The notes under the pieces: generated by a model
Database searches by the model: none
What the model saw: only the letters and a program-made list of their open reading frames with translations
What the model was told of the DNA's origin: nothing
Program-made: the position numbers and the translations under genes
Shown: piece after piece, positions 32,404 through 39,982 of the stretch
How the letters are laid out: every line of letters starts with the position of its first letter
Position numbering within the stretch: position 1 is the stretch's first letter
Assembly: GCA_009789175.1 (NCBI GenBank)
Contig: CP046866.1
Coordinates: 1,302,001 to 1,366,000, forward strand
Direction of reading: 5' to 3'
DNA from: Salinibaculum litoreum
GTDB taxonomy: Archaea > Halobacteriota > Halobacteria > Halobacteriales > Haloarculaceae
Length of the DNA stretch: 64,000 nt

Positions 32404-32871
32404 TTACTCCGGAACGCTCTCGCGAACCTCGACGGCCATACCGGTCTCGAACGAACGCATCCCGTCACCGGAGAGTTCGGCCCGACCGACTGCCAGCAGG
32501 TCGCCGGTCTCGTGTTCGACCAGCACCTCGTCGCGCGGGCGGATACCCTCGTCGGCCACGTCGACGAACTTCGAGAAGACGTTACGACCATCCCGGACGA
32601 ACGGTTCGCTCTCGTCGCCGACGACAACGCGATAGGCGCCTTCGTCGAGGACTGTCTGCAGTCGTTTCCCTCCGGTGATACCGAGTGTGAACCGGCCGTC
32701 GGTGCCGTAGGTAACGAGTCTCCCATCCGGCGTGCGGACCTGCCGTGGCCGGCCGGAACTGGTCCGGGTCACGGAGAGGTCTGCATCTGCCGGGAACAGT
32801 CGCTGCCCGACCCCACGACCGAACTGGTAATCGGCCACGCGCTGCAGGAATACCCGGTCACTGTCGTCCAT
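32404..32871 (-). CDS. PUA-domain RNA-binding protein
   Basis: The 155-residue protein has a C-terminal PUA domain: VVVGDESEPFVRDGRNVFSK, FVDVADEGIRPRDEVLVEH and GDLLAVGRAELSGDGM. The N-terminal ~70 residues (QRVADYQFGRGVGQRLFPAD, TPDGRLVTYGTDGRFTL) resemble the pre-PUA part of archaeal PUA proteins. PUA binds RNA, often tRNA or rRNA. It heads the PUA-nac-trmI operon. A TATA-like ATTTTACA on the reverse strand (32895-32902) is 24-31 bases upstream of the ATG, so the mRNA is probably leaderless. Confidence 0.88.
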   Translation of the reverse strand: MDDSDRVFLQRVADYQFGRGVGQRLFPADADLSVTRTSSGRPRQVRTPDGRLVTYGTDGRFTLGITGGKRLQTVLDEGAYRVVVGDESEPFVRDGRNVFSKFVDVADEGIRPRDEVLVEHETGDLLAVGRAELSGDGMRSFETGMAVEVRESVPE

Positions 32872-32894
32872 TGGGACCCTCTATCGGACTTCGA

Positions 32895-32902
32895 TGTAAA
32901 AT
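32895..32902 (-). promoter_or_regulatory. TATA box of the PUA-nac-trmI operon
   Basis: ATTTTACA on the reverse strand, 24-31 bases upstream of the ATG at 32871. Confidence 0.5.
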
Positions 32903-33045
32903 CACTCCGCTTTCCGTCTTGGTCACCTCTGTCTGGTATATGTTACCAGAGGCCAATAAAACAGGCTATTGTTATGGTATATCGTGCCAGTGCCCTACAG
33001 TCTCAACCAGACTTATACGATAGTAGACCGGAGAGAAACGTAGAT

Positions 33046-33237
33046 ATGAGCCAGTCGAATCAGTTCAAGATATTGGCCGGTGCAGCTTTGCTGCTTGCGT
33101 GTGCTGGTCTCATCGTATTCGTGAGTATGGCGGGCAAGGCAACCATCCCGGGAGTCGTCGGTAGCGTCGCCATTCTGGGCGTCGCTGCTGGGACATTGCT
33201 GCTTGGGACCTCCGAGAGCGACGGCCGCCCGGTCTGA
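33046..33237 (+). CDS. Small two-span membrane protein
   Basis: The ATG at 33046 gives a 63-residue protein, MSQSNQFKILAGAALLLACA followed by a first span, a short loop MAGKATIPG, a second span (VVGSVAILGVAAGTLLLG) and a polar end SESDGRPV. A TATA-like CTTATACG at 33011-33018 and a GGAG about 13 bases before the ATG support expression. I recognise no function. Earlier in-frame codons back to 32512 belong to a shadow of the PUA gene. Confidence 0.65.
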   Translation: MSQSNQFKILAGAALLLACAGLIVFVSMAGKATIPGVVGSVAILGVAAGTLLLGTSESDGRPV

Positions 33238-33276
33238 GCCGGCACTTCTTTGTAGGGATTCAAGTGAGCACGCCAG

Positions 33277-33783
33277 CTACAGCAGGAAGCGGTCGGTATC
33301 CGAACTCAGGTCCGTGAACTCGTGGGCGGCTTCGATGAGGTCGTCGGCAGTCGACTCCTGAAAGCTGTACGTCTCGACGCGAACCCCTTCGTGTTCGAGA
33401 TAGCGACAGAGCCGTGCGAAGTCACCGTCACCGGTACACAGCGCCACGGTATCGACGTGCGGTGCGAGCGAGACAGCGTCCAGGCTCATCCCCACGTCCC
33501 AGTCTGCCTTCTTCGAGCCGTCGCCGAAGGTGCGAATTTCCTTGATGTGTGTCTCGAAGCCGATATCGGTCAGTGCGTCGAAAAACGACTCCTCCTCGGG
33601 TGCGTCAGCGCGAACGACGTAGGCGAGCGCGCGTGTGAGTTTGCGGCCATCGACGGTCGCATCCAGTAGACTGTCGTAGTCGATATTCCGGGAGTAGAGA
33701 CTCTGCGCCGTATGATAGAGGTTCTGCGAGTCAGCGAGAACCGCGACCCGCTGATTCGGGTGAATCTCGGCCATGAACGCCAT
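33277..33783 (-). CDS. NYN-domain (PIN-like) putative RNA nuclease
   Basis: The 168-residue protein is a single NYN domain, related to PIN nucleases and LabA. RVAVLADSQNLYHTAQSLYS carries the first acidic residue (D) with the N-x-Y signature, GSKKADWDVGMSLDAVSL the second acid pair, and LCTGDGDFARLCRYLEHEG the third (GDGDF). These form the metal-binding site expected for RNA cleavage. The ATG at 33783 or at 33774 (MAEIHPN) could be used. It lies 35 bases downstream of htpX on the same strand and may be co-transcribed. Confidence 0.88.
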   Translation of the reverse strand: MAFMAEIHPNQRVAVLADSQNLYHTAQSLYSRNIDYDSLLDATVDGRKLTRALAYVVRADAPEEESFFDALTDIGFETHIKEIRTFGDGSKKADWDVGMSLDAVSLAPHVDTVALCTGDGDFARLCRYLEHEGVRVETYSFQESTADDLIEAAHEFTDLSSDTDRFLL

Positions 33784-33818
33784 AACCGGGCCGGCACAAA
33801 AAGGGCTTGCTACCGCAG

Positions 33819-34742
33819 CTAGTACGAGCGGAGTTTCTCGATGCGCTTCTCGACCGGCGGGTGGGTCGCGAAGATGGTCTGGAGGATGCCGCGGTCACCC
33901 TCGAAGATACAGAGTGCAGCAACCTCGTCCGGTGTGCCCTCGTTTTGCTGTTGGTTCCGGCCACGGCCTCGACCGCGGCCACGTCCGCCGCCACGGCCAC
34001 GGCTCGCAGCCTGCTGGCTGGCCTGTGCCTGCTTTGCACCCGAGCTGATTTTCTCCAGTGCGCGGGCCATCGCTTCGGGATTGTTGGTGTACTGGGCGGC
34101 GTCGCTGTCGGCGACGTACTCGCGGTACCGCGAGATGGCCAGCACGAAAATCGAGACGAGCATCTGCGCGATGCTCCCGAGTATCATCCCGACGAAGAGG
34201 TCCGCGATGCCGTTGTCGCTGGTCAGGATGACCGTCCACTGGACCACGATGCCGACGATAGACGCGATGGACTGGCCCAGCAACATCACGACTACGTCGC
34301 GATTGCTGATATGAGCCAGTTCGTGGGCGAGGACGCCGTTGAGTTCTGGTTCGTCCAGCAGGTCGATAATCTCCTTCGAGACGACCACGACGCCTGCACC
34401 TTTCCGACCGACGGCGAAGGCGTTCGGGACGCCCATGCTCGCGACCATCAGCCGGGGTTTCTCGATACCCATATCGCGGCTGAGGTGCTCGACTTCCTGG
34501 TGAATCTGCCTGTACCGCCCCTCCTGGGGCATGTCCTCGGCGCCGACGCTCCGCAGAGCCGCCCACTTCCCGAATTTGTACTGGAAGCCGACGAACGCAA
34601 GCGTCAGCACCAGCAATATAGCGAGGACGTTCGTCGTGGCACCGAACGTGAACATCACAAACCCGGCTACCGCCGCGTAGAAGGCAAACAGGATGCTTCC
34701 CGCCAGAATCATCCTGAGTTTGAGACCGATGTGTCGTACCAT
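33819..34742 (-). CDS. htpX: HtpX-type M48 membrane zinc protease with RG-rich insertion
   Basis: From the ATG at 34742 the product has 307 residues. Two N-terminal spans (MILAGSILFAFYAAVAGF and NVLAILLVLTLAFVGF) precede the catalytic HELAH at residues 140-144 in NGVLAHELAHISNRDV. Another membrane pair follows, with the third ligand E207 in SRYREYVADSDA. HtpX degrades damaged membrane proteins. Between residues 246 and 262 there is an unusual stretch of alternating Arg-Gly, followed by NQQQNEG. The TATA-like TTTTATA (34765-34771, reverse strand) lies 23-29 bases upstream and supports this start, so the open frame beyond it is noise. Confidence 0.92.
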   Translation of the reverse strand: MVRHIGLKLRMILAGSILFAFYAAVAGFVMFTFGATTNVLAILLVLTLAFVGFQYKFGKWAALRSVGAEDMPQEGRYRQIHQEVEHLSRDMGIEKPRLMVASMGVPNAFAVGRKGAGVVVVSKEIIDLLDEPELNGVLAHELAHISNRDVVVMLLGQSIASIVGIVVQWTVILTSDNGIADLFVGMILGSIAQMLVSIFVLAISRYREYVADSDAAQYTNNPEAMARALEKISSGAKQAQASQQAASRGRGGGRGRGRGRGRNQQQNEGTPDEVAALCIFEGDRGILQTIFATHPPVEKRIEKLRSY

Positions 34743-34764
34743 CACCCACAGATACGGTCCGACG

Positions 34765-34771
34765 TATAAAA
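34765..34771 (-). promoter_or_regulatory. TATA box for htpX
   Basis: TTTTATA on the reverse strand, 23-29 bases upstream of the htpX ATG at 34742. Confidence 0.55.
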
Positions 34772-34838
34772 AAGCGTGCGTTATAGAGAGTGTCATGGGA
34801 CATGGTACCCCACCACAGGCTGAGGAGTAGACACAATG

Positions 34839-34844
34839 TATAAG
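34839..34844 (+). promoter_or_regulatory. Forward TATA box upstream of the dapA leader ORF
   Basis: GTATAA in context AATGTATAAGTCC lies about 25-30 bases upstream of the ATG at 34869. Initiation is thus predicted at or next to that ATG, about 200 bases before dapA. Confidence 0.5.
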
Positions 34845-34868
34845 TCCCTCGCTGCTGGTGGTTGTGAT

Positions 34869-34946
34869 ATGTTGGTCGTCACGTCCGTGCACGGGTGCAA
34901 CCCGGACCAGCGTGGCGGCCGCTCGTTCTCGAAACGCAAACTGTAG
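34869..34946 (+). CDS. Possible 25-residue leader peptide before dapA
   Basis: An ATG placed where transcription should begin opens MLVVTSVHGCNPDQRGGRSF and ends SKRKL before a TAG at 34944-34946. It is followed by a stem GAGAC/GTCTC (34950-34954 with 34977-34981). The inverted pair CGGGT/ACCCG (34892-34896 with 34900-34904) lies inside the ORF. It holds two lysine codons near its end (SKRKL), which is notable before a lysine-pathway operon but is a small number. Function as an attenuator is a guess. Confidence 0.35.
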   Translation: MLVVTSVHGCNPDQRGGRSFSKRKL

Positions 34947-35068
34947 TGAGAGACTCGTGGCAGGCGTGGCAACCCTGTCTCGGGTCATGTTCGAACCACT
35001 CAGAGAGCGGTACGCAAACCGAACCACACAAGCAACACAACTGCGAGACAACACACAACGACATTCCC

Positions 35069-35965
35069 ATGACCGACATCGACACTTTCGGCGGCGTGTA
35101 CCCCGCGATGTGCACGCCCTTTAACGACGACGGCAGCATCGACTTCCAGACACTCCGCGACGACGCCAAGCGCCTCGAAGCAGCAGGCGTCGACGGCCTC
35201 GTCCCGATGGGTTCGACCGGCGAGTCCGCGACGGTCAGCCACGACGAACACATCGAGGTCATCGACGCCGTCATCGATGCCGTCGACGTGCCCGTCATCG
35301 CCGGGAGTGGCTCGAACAACACCGACGAGGCACTCTCCCTGTCACGCCGAGCCGCCGCGGCCGGGGCTGACGCGCTCCTTCTCATCTCGCCGTATTACAA
35401 CAAGCCCGAGCAGCGCGGGTTCGTCGAACACTACGAAACCATCGCAGACGAAGTGGACGTTCCACAGATTGTCTACAACGTTCCCTCCCGGACCGGGCAA
35501 AACATCGAGCCGGACACCGTTGCGACACTCGCGGAACACGAGAACATCCAGGGCTACAAGGCCGCAGGCGGTGACCTGAATCAGGTCGGCGAAATCGTCG
35601 AGAAGACCCGCGACGAGGAGTTCGACGTGCTCTCGGGCAACGACGGTGAGAACCTACCCATCATCTCGTTGGGTGGCACCGGCTGTATCAGCGTCGCAGC
35701 CAACGTCGAACCTGAGCGCGTGAGTGAGCTGGTCTGGGCCGCCCTCGATGGCGACTACGACCGCGCGCGGGACCTCCACCACGACCTCGGCCCGCTGTTC
35801 CGCGCACTGTTCTGGGAGACTAACCCAATCCCGGTCAAGGCCGCCACGGAGATTCGGGGCTGGAGCAACGGCAACCTCCGTGCGCCGCTGACGGAACTCT
35901 CCCCCGAGAACTACGACCGACTCGCGGACCTGCTCGCGGAATACGACACGATGGAGGCACAATGA
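35069..35965 (+). CDS. dapA: 4-hydroxy-tetrahydrodipicolinate synthase
   Basis: From the ATG at 35069 the product is 298 residues, a standard DapA. FGGVYPAMCTPFNDDGSIDF opens the TIM barrel, GLVPMGSTGESATVSHDEH includes the substrate T-T/S motif, LLLISPYYNKPEQRGFVEHY and IVYNVPSRTGQNIEPD carry the Tyr residues, and GYKAAGGDLNQV contains the Schiff-base lysine. It condenses aspartate semialdehyde and pyruvate in lysine synthesis. Its stop overlaps the dapB start by four bases, giving translational coupling. The open frame to the left (from 34895) includes leader sequence and is not DapA. Confidence 0.95.
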   Translation: MTDIDTFGGVYPAMCTPFNDDGSIDFQTLRDDAKRLEAAGVDGLVPMGSTGESATVSHDEHIEVIDAVIDAVDVPVIAGSGSNNTDEALSLSRRAAAAGADALLLISPYYNKPEQRGFVEHYETIADEVDVPQIVYNVPSRTGQNIEPDTVATLAEHENIQGYKAAGGDLNQVGEIVEKTRDEEFDVLSGNDGENLPIISLGGTGCISVAANVEPERVSELVWAALDGDYDRARDLHHDLGPLFRALFWETNPIPVKAATEIRGWSNGNLRAPLTELSPENYDRLADLLAEYDTMEAQ

Positions 35966-36717
35966 CGACGCTGGGGGTCAACGGCGTCGCAGGACGGATG
36001 GGTCAGACGGTCGTCGAGACGGCAGACGAGCGCGGCGACGTGGACGTGGCCTTCGGTATCGATGTCGACGGCGACGCCGACGTGGACGTGCCGGTGTACA
36101 GTCCTGCCGAAACGGGGGATGCACTGTCCGAGTACGACCCGGACGCCGTCATCGACTTCACAGTTCCCGAGTCCACGGTAGCGCTTGCCGAGGCGTGTGC
36201 TGGTGCAGGTGTCCCACTGGTCGTCGGGACCACGGGCGTCGACGAGGACCAGCTATCGGTTCTGCAAGAGGCAAGCGAGGCGGTCCCGCTGCTGAAGGCA
36301 ACTAACTTCTCGCGGGGGATTCAGGGCCTGCTTCGCGCGCTCGGTCCCGCGCTCGAAGCACTGGAGGGCTACGACGTGGAAGTCATGGAGACCCACCACA
36401 ACCAGAAACGGGACGCCCCCAGCGGGACGGCGAAGACGATTCTCGAAGAGATTAGCGAGCATCGGGACTTCGAGACGGTCCCGGGCCGCGAGGGCATCCA
36501 GCCCCGCGAGGAAGACGAGGTCGGCATGCTCGTCCGCCGGGCCGGAGACATCCGCGGGGAACACGAAGTCACCCTCGCCGACAACGACGAGGTGCTGACG
36601 ATTAGCCACCGTGCAGAGGACCGTGGGGTCTTTGCCGCCGGCGCAATCGACGCTGCCGTCTGGCTGGCGCGTCAGGACCCGGGGTGGTACGACTTCGGCG
36701 ACGTGGTCGACGCATAG
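35962..36717 (+). CDS. dapB: 4-hydroxy-tetrahydrodipicolinate reductase
   Basis: The 251-residue protein begins MTTLGVNGVAGRMGQTVVET, a GxxGxxG dinucleotide-binding loop, and includes PLVVGTTGVDED, PLLKATNFSRGIQGLLRAL, VEVMETHHNQKRDAPSGTAK (the DapB signature with catalytic His and Lys) and IRGEHEVTLADNDEVLTISH. It reduces the DapA product with NAD(P)H. It overlaps dapA by four bases and is followed 62 bases later by dapD. Confidence 0.95.
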   Translation: MTTLGVNGVAGRMGQTVVETADERGDVDVAFGIDVDGDADVDVPVYSPAETGDALSEYDPDAVIDFTVPESTVALAEACAGAGVPLVVGTTGVDEDQLSVLQEASEAVPLLKATNFSRGIQGLLRALGPALEALEGYDVEVMETHHNQKRDAPSGTAKTILEEISEHRDFETVPGREGIQPREEDEVGMLVRRAGDIRGEHEVTLADNDEVLTISHRAEDRGVFAAGAIDAAVWLARQDPGWYDFGDVVDA

Positions 36718-36779
36718 CTGAGTGTCTTTTCCCGTCCCGAGACGCAATCGACAAGTTCGGAGGGTGTGATTGGCGCGAT

Positions 36780-37610
36780 ATGAGTCTTCAGTCCGATATC
36801 GAAACCCTGTGGTCTCGCTACGACGACGGCCTCGCAGCCGACGAGGTGAATGCCGAGGAGCTGACGACGCTGGCGGAGTTTCTCGAAGCACTCGAAGCCG
36901 GCGAGATTCGGGCCGCGGAGAAATCCGGCGGCGAGTGGGAAGTCAACGAGTGGGTCAAACAGGGCGTTCTTCTGAACTTCGGGCTCCGGCAGATATCCAG
37001 CTACGAGTACGGGGACGTGACCTACAACGACGTGCTCCCGGTGCTTGATACAGACGACCTCGGCGACCGTGGCTCCCGGAATACGCCGACAGGCACCACT
37101 ATCCGCCGCGGTGCCTACCTCGGCGAGGATGTCATCATGATGAGTCCCTCCTTCGTCAACATCGGCGCACACGTCGGTGACGGCACGCTGGTCGACTCCT
37201 GTGACACCGTCGGCTCGTGTGCACAGATTGGCGACAACGTCAAACTCGGTGCAAACACGCTCATCGGAGGCGTCCTCGAACCCGTCGAGGACGCACCGGT
37301 CATCGTCGAAGACGGTGCCTCGCTGGGGGCCGGCTGTCGAGTCACGAGCGGCTTTGTCGTCGGTGAAAACAGCATCGTCGGCGAGAACACGCTTCTGACG
37401 CCGCGTATCCCCGTCTACGACCTCGTCGAGGAGGAAATCATCTACGGCCGTCTGCCACCGGAACGTCGTGCCTTCTCGCGGTACGTCGAGTCCTCAATCG
37501 CCGACCACGACCTCTTCGATGGTGGCGCGTACAAACCCGCCGTCGTCGCGACCGATGTCGAACAGGAGACGCTCGAAGGAACCGAACGCGAAGACGCACT
37601 GCGGGAATAG
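36780..37610 (+). CDS. dapD: Tetrahydrodipicolinate N-succinyltransferase
   Basis: The 276-residue protein matches DapD length. An N-terminal helical region is followed by GSRNTPTGTTIRRGAYLGED, a left-handed beta-helix of hexapeptide repeats (VIMMSPSFVNIGAHVGDGTL, VDSCDTVGSCAQIGDNVKLG, TLIGGVLEPVEDAPVIVEDG, SLGAGCRVTSGFVVGENSIV) and a C-terminal tail. Its presence indicates the acylated branch of lysine/meso-diaminopimelate synthesis. lysA and dapF genes are not adjacent in this window. It is the last gene of the dapABD run; a GAF-domain gene converges. Confidence 0.93.
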   Translation: MSLQSDIETLWSRYDDGLAADEVNAEELTTLAEFLEALEAGEIRAAEKSGGEWEVNEWVKQGVLLNFGLRQISSYEYGDVTYNDVLPVLDTDDLGDRGSRNTPTGTTIRRGAYLGEDVIMMSPSFVNIGAHVGDGTLVDSCDTVGSCAQIGDNVKLGANTLIGGVLEPVEDAPVIVEDGASLGAGCRVTSGFVVGENSIVGENTLLTPRIPVYDLVEEEIIYGRLPPERRAFSRYVESSIADHDLFDGGAYKPAVVATDVEQETLEGTEREDALRE

Positions 37611-37644
37611 GGAGCGACGGACTCGGGCCGGTCGCCGTCGGTGG

Positions 37645-38562
37645 TCAGGAGGTGGTCGTCGTCTCGTCCGCATCGACGGTAGCGGCGTCTCGGTCGGCGT
37701 AGATACCGTCGATGGCAGTTCCTGCGTGTGCGGTCAGGAGTTCGAGCAACTGCACGTCCTCGTCCTCGAAACGGGCGTCGGGACCCGCCAGCGCGACGAG
37801 GACGAACGATGCGTCGCCGACAGTCGTAATCTCGACGGAGACGACGGCGTTCGTCTGGTCGGCCAGCGGGTCCGGGACGGCGTCGTGGGTGACGACAGTC
37901 GCTCGCTCGCCATCGCCGGCGCGTTCGCCCAGCGAGCGCAACGTCTCCTCCGAGACGTTCAGAATGGTATCGTCGATGACCCGCGTCTCGTCGCCAAGGG
38001 CGAGCACCGCGACCTCGGAGACGCCAAGCAGCGCCTGCATCGCCTGGATACACAGCGCACTCACCTCATCGACGGAATCGCACCGGTTGACCGCACGGCC
38101 GTAGTTGTTGACATCCGCGGCTTTGTTGCCGAAGGCTTCGATTCTGTCACGCTCGCGTTCGAGTTCGCGCAGTCGCAGTCTGCTGCGGGCGTCGTAGATA
38201 CCGACCAGTATCCCGACGACACCGCCGACAGTAACGAAGTCGATAGCGACGTAACTCGACCGGTCGAGCGTCCCGAGAAAGACACGCTGGCTGAATAGCT
38301 GCAACGCCCCGATGGAAGCAAAGAGGACGATACCGCCAACTCCCCACGCGAGTATCCGCTCTATATCGTCGCCGAACTGTTCGTTGGTAGTGAGCCAGTA
38401 GCCGGCATATGAAAGTGTCAGCGCGACGAGCACGAAAGGAGCAGTCTCGAACAGCAAGACGAGGGGCCGGTCCGTCTGCTGGATACCGTGAAAGACCTGG
38501 ATAACTGCCAGTACGACGCCGACGACTGCGAGGCCGCCACCTGAGAGATGCCGTCGCTGCAT
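37645..38562 (-). CDS. Four-span membrane protein with GAF domain, no kinase
   Basis: The 305-residue protein has four spans in residues 1-125 (LSGGGLAVVGVVLAVIQVF, LLFETAPFVLVALTLSYAGY, ILAWGVGGIVLFASIGALQL, VAIDFVTVGGVVGILVGIYD). A helical linker RLRLRELERERDRIEAFGNK leads to a GAF-like domain of about 140 residues (DEVSALCIQAMQALLGVSEV, TVGDASFVLVALAGPDARFE, LLELLTAHAGTAIDGIYADR). This is the front half of a typical haloarchaeal membrane sensor kinase, but the HisKA/HATPase half is absent and replaced by a short acidic Thr-rich tail. The partner or output is unknown. It diverges from rnp2. Confidence 0.8.
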   Translation of the reverse strand: MQRRHLSGGGLAVVGVVLAVIQVFHGIQQTDRPLVLLFETAPFVLVALTLSYAGYWLTTNEQFGDDIERILAWGVGGIVLFASIGALQLFSQRVFLGTLDRSSYVAIDFVTVGGVVGILVGIYDARSRLRLRELERERDRIEAFGNKAADVNNYGRAVNRCDSVDEVSALCIQAMQALLGVSEVAVLALGDETRVIDDTILNVSEETLRSLGERAGDGERATVVTHDAVPDPLADQTNAVVSVEITTVGDASFVLVALAGPDARFEDEDVQLLELLTAHAGTAIDGIYADRDAATVDADETTTTS

Positions 38563-38677
38563 GTACTCTGCCCCTACGTGTGCAACGAGGCGTCTTCAAA
38601 CCTTCTACACCCAGGTGAGGCCCCGTCTCGGTGACGAGGAGCGCATGCTTGAAACACGCGGGGGCCAAACCGAGTGT

Positions 38678-39154
38678 ATGAAACACCTGCCCAAACACCT
38701 CCGGCCCCGGTGGCGATACCTTGCAGTCGGCATCGAAAGCTGGCCCGAGGCCGACCTCGACCGCGGGACAGTCCAGCGACACCTCTGGTACGGCGCACAG
38801 AACCTCGTCGGCGATGTCGGCAGTGCCGCCATCGACCTGCAGGTGATGTCGTTTTCGCATCGCGATGGATACGGTGAGGCAATCGTCCGGACCCGACGTG
38901 GCGAAACCGACCGGGCCCGGGCGGTCATCGCGAGCGTCGGGCGCATCGATGGCGAGGACGTGGCCCTGCGCGTACGCGGAATCAGCGGGACCGTGCGTGC
39001 CTGTGAAGAAAAGTATATGGGGCGCCGACCGGAAGGCCCAGAGCAGAGAGACGTGGCGTTCCGTGGGGCCGACCGGCCGGCCCACGTGGGCGAGCAGCGA
39101 GTCGACGTGGCCACCGACGGCGGCTTCGCGGGCGCGACGACGCTCGATATCTAA
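38678..39154 (+). CDS. rnp2: RNase P protein component 2 (Pop5/Rpp14 family)
   Basis: From the ATG at 38678 the protein has 158 residues and begins MKHLPKHLRPRWRYLAVGIE, the typical archaeal Pop5 start. GTVQRHLWYGAQNLVGDVGS, GYGEAIVRTRRGETDRARAV and ALRVRGISGTVRACEEKYM are conserved Pop5 blocks. A C-terminal extension of about 40 residues follows. It supports the RNA subunit in 5'-end maturation of tRNA. Its stop is two bases before the psmA ATG, and sdo1 follows psmA. Confidence 0.9.
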   Translation: MKHLPKHLRPRWRYLAVGIESWPEADLDRGTVQRHLWYGAQNLVGDVGSAAIDLQVMSFSHRDGYGEAIVRTRRGETDRARAVIASVGRIDGEDVALRVRGISGTVRACEEKYMGRRPEGPEQRDVAFRGADRPAHVGEQRVDVATDGGFAGATTLDI

Positions 39155-39156
39155 GT

Positions 39157-39927
39157 ATGCAGGGACAAAACCAACAGCAGGCCTACGACCGCGGGATTAC
39201 CATCTTCTCCCCGGACGGACGCCTCTATCAGGTCGAATACGCCCGCGAGGCCGTCAAGCGCGGGACCGCGAGTATCGGCGTGCGAACACCCGAAGGCGTC
39301 GTGCTTGTGGTCGACAAACGCATCCGCTCCCCGCTCATGGAGCGTGACAGCGTCGAGAAGATTCACAAGGCCGACGACCACATCGGCATCGCGAGCGCCG
39401 GGCATGTCGCAGACGCCCGCCAGCTCATCGACTTCGCCCGACGCCGGGCGCAGGTGAACGAACTCCGCTACGGTGAGCCAATCGGCGTCGAGACACTCAC
39501 CAAGGAAGTCACCGACTACATCCAGCAGTACACGCAGGTCGGTGGCGCTCGCCCCTTCGGCGTCGCGCTTATCATCGCGGGCATCGCCGACGGCGAACCC
39601 AAACTCTACGAGACCGACCCCTCCGGGACACCCTACGAGTGGAAGGCACTCGCCGTCGGTGCCGACCGCGGCGACATCCGGGAGTACCTCGAAGAGAACT
39701 ACGAGGAAGACCTCGACTTGGACGGCGGTATCCGCCTCGCGCTGGAGTCGCTGGCGTCGGTCAACGACGACGAACTCTCGCCAGAGGGTATCGGCGTCGC
39801 CACAATCGACGCCGAGACGGAGCAGTTCGAGGAACTTGCGGAGGCACAGCGGGAGTCCTACCTCGACGAATTCGGTCTGCTGGCCACCGAAGACGACGAG
39901 GACGACGCTGACGACACCGACGAGTAA
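39157..39927 (+). CDS. psmA: 20S proteasome alpha subunit
   Basis: The 256-residue protein has the alpha-type N-terminal helix and signature (YDRGITIFSPDGRLYQVEYA), then VKRGTASIGVRTPEGVVLVV, HIGIASAGHVADARQLIDFA, ARPFGVALIIAGIADGEPKL and ALAVGADRGDIREYLEE. The alpha subunits form the gated outer rings of the 20S core. The C-terminal tail is strongly acidic (DDEDDADDTDE). It is located between rnp2 and sdo1, as in many archaea. Confidence 0.95.
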   Translation: MQGQNQQQAYDRGITIFSPDGRLYQVEYAREAVKRGTASIGVRTPEGVVLVVDKRIRSPLMERDSVEKIHKADDHIGIASAGHVADARQLIDFARRRAQVNELRYGEPIGVETLTKEVTDYIQQYTQVGGARPFGVALIIAGIADGEPKLYETDPSGTPYEWKALAVGADRGDIREYLEENYEEDLDLDGGIRLALESLASVNDDELSPEGIGVATIDAETEQFEELAEAQRESYLDEFGLLATEDDEDDADDTDE

Positions 39928-39955
39928 CGCGGGCCCCGAGCGTCGGGAAACACCT

Positions 39956-39962
39956 TTTTATC
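39956..39962 (+). promoter_or_regulatory. TATA box for sdo1
   Basis: TTTTTAT lies 21-27 bases upstream of the sdo1 ATG at 39983, so sdo1 can also be transcribed on its own as a leaderless mRNA. Confidence 0.5.
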
Positions 39963-39982
39963 GGGGGGCAGTATCCTCGGCT

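Larger units (their letters stand above)
34743..35068. other. Divergent htpX/dapA intergenic region with long dapA leader
   Basis: These 326 bases hold the htpX promoter on the left, then a forward TATA box (34839-34844), a leaderless 25-codon ORF (34869-34946) and about 120 bases with potential hairpins before the dapA ATG. No tRNA or known riboswitch is recognised. Confidence 0.6.
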
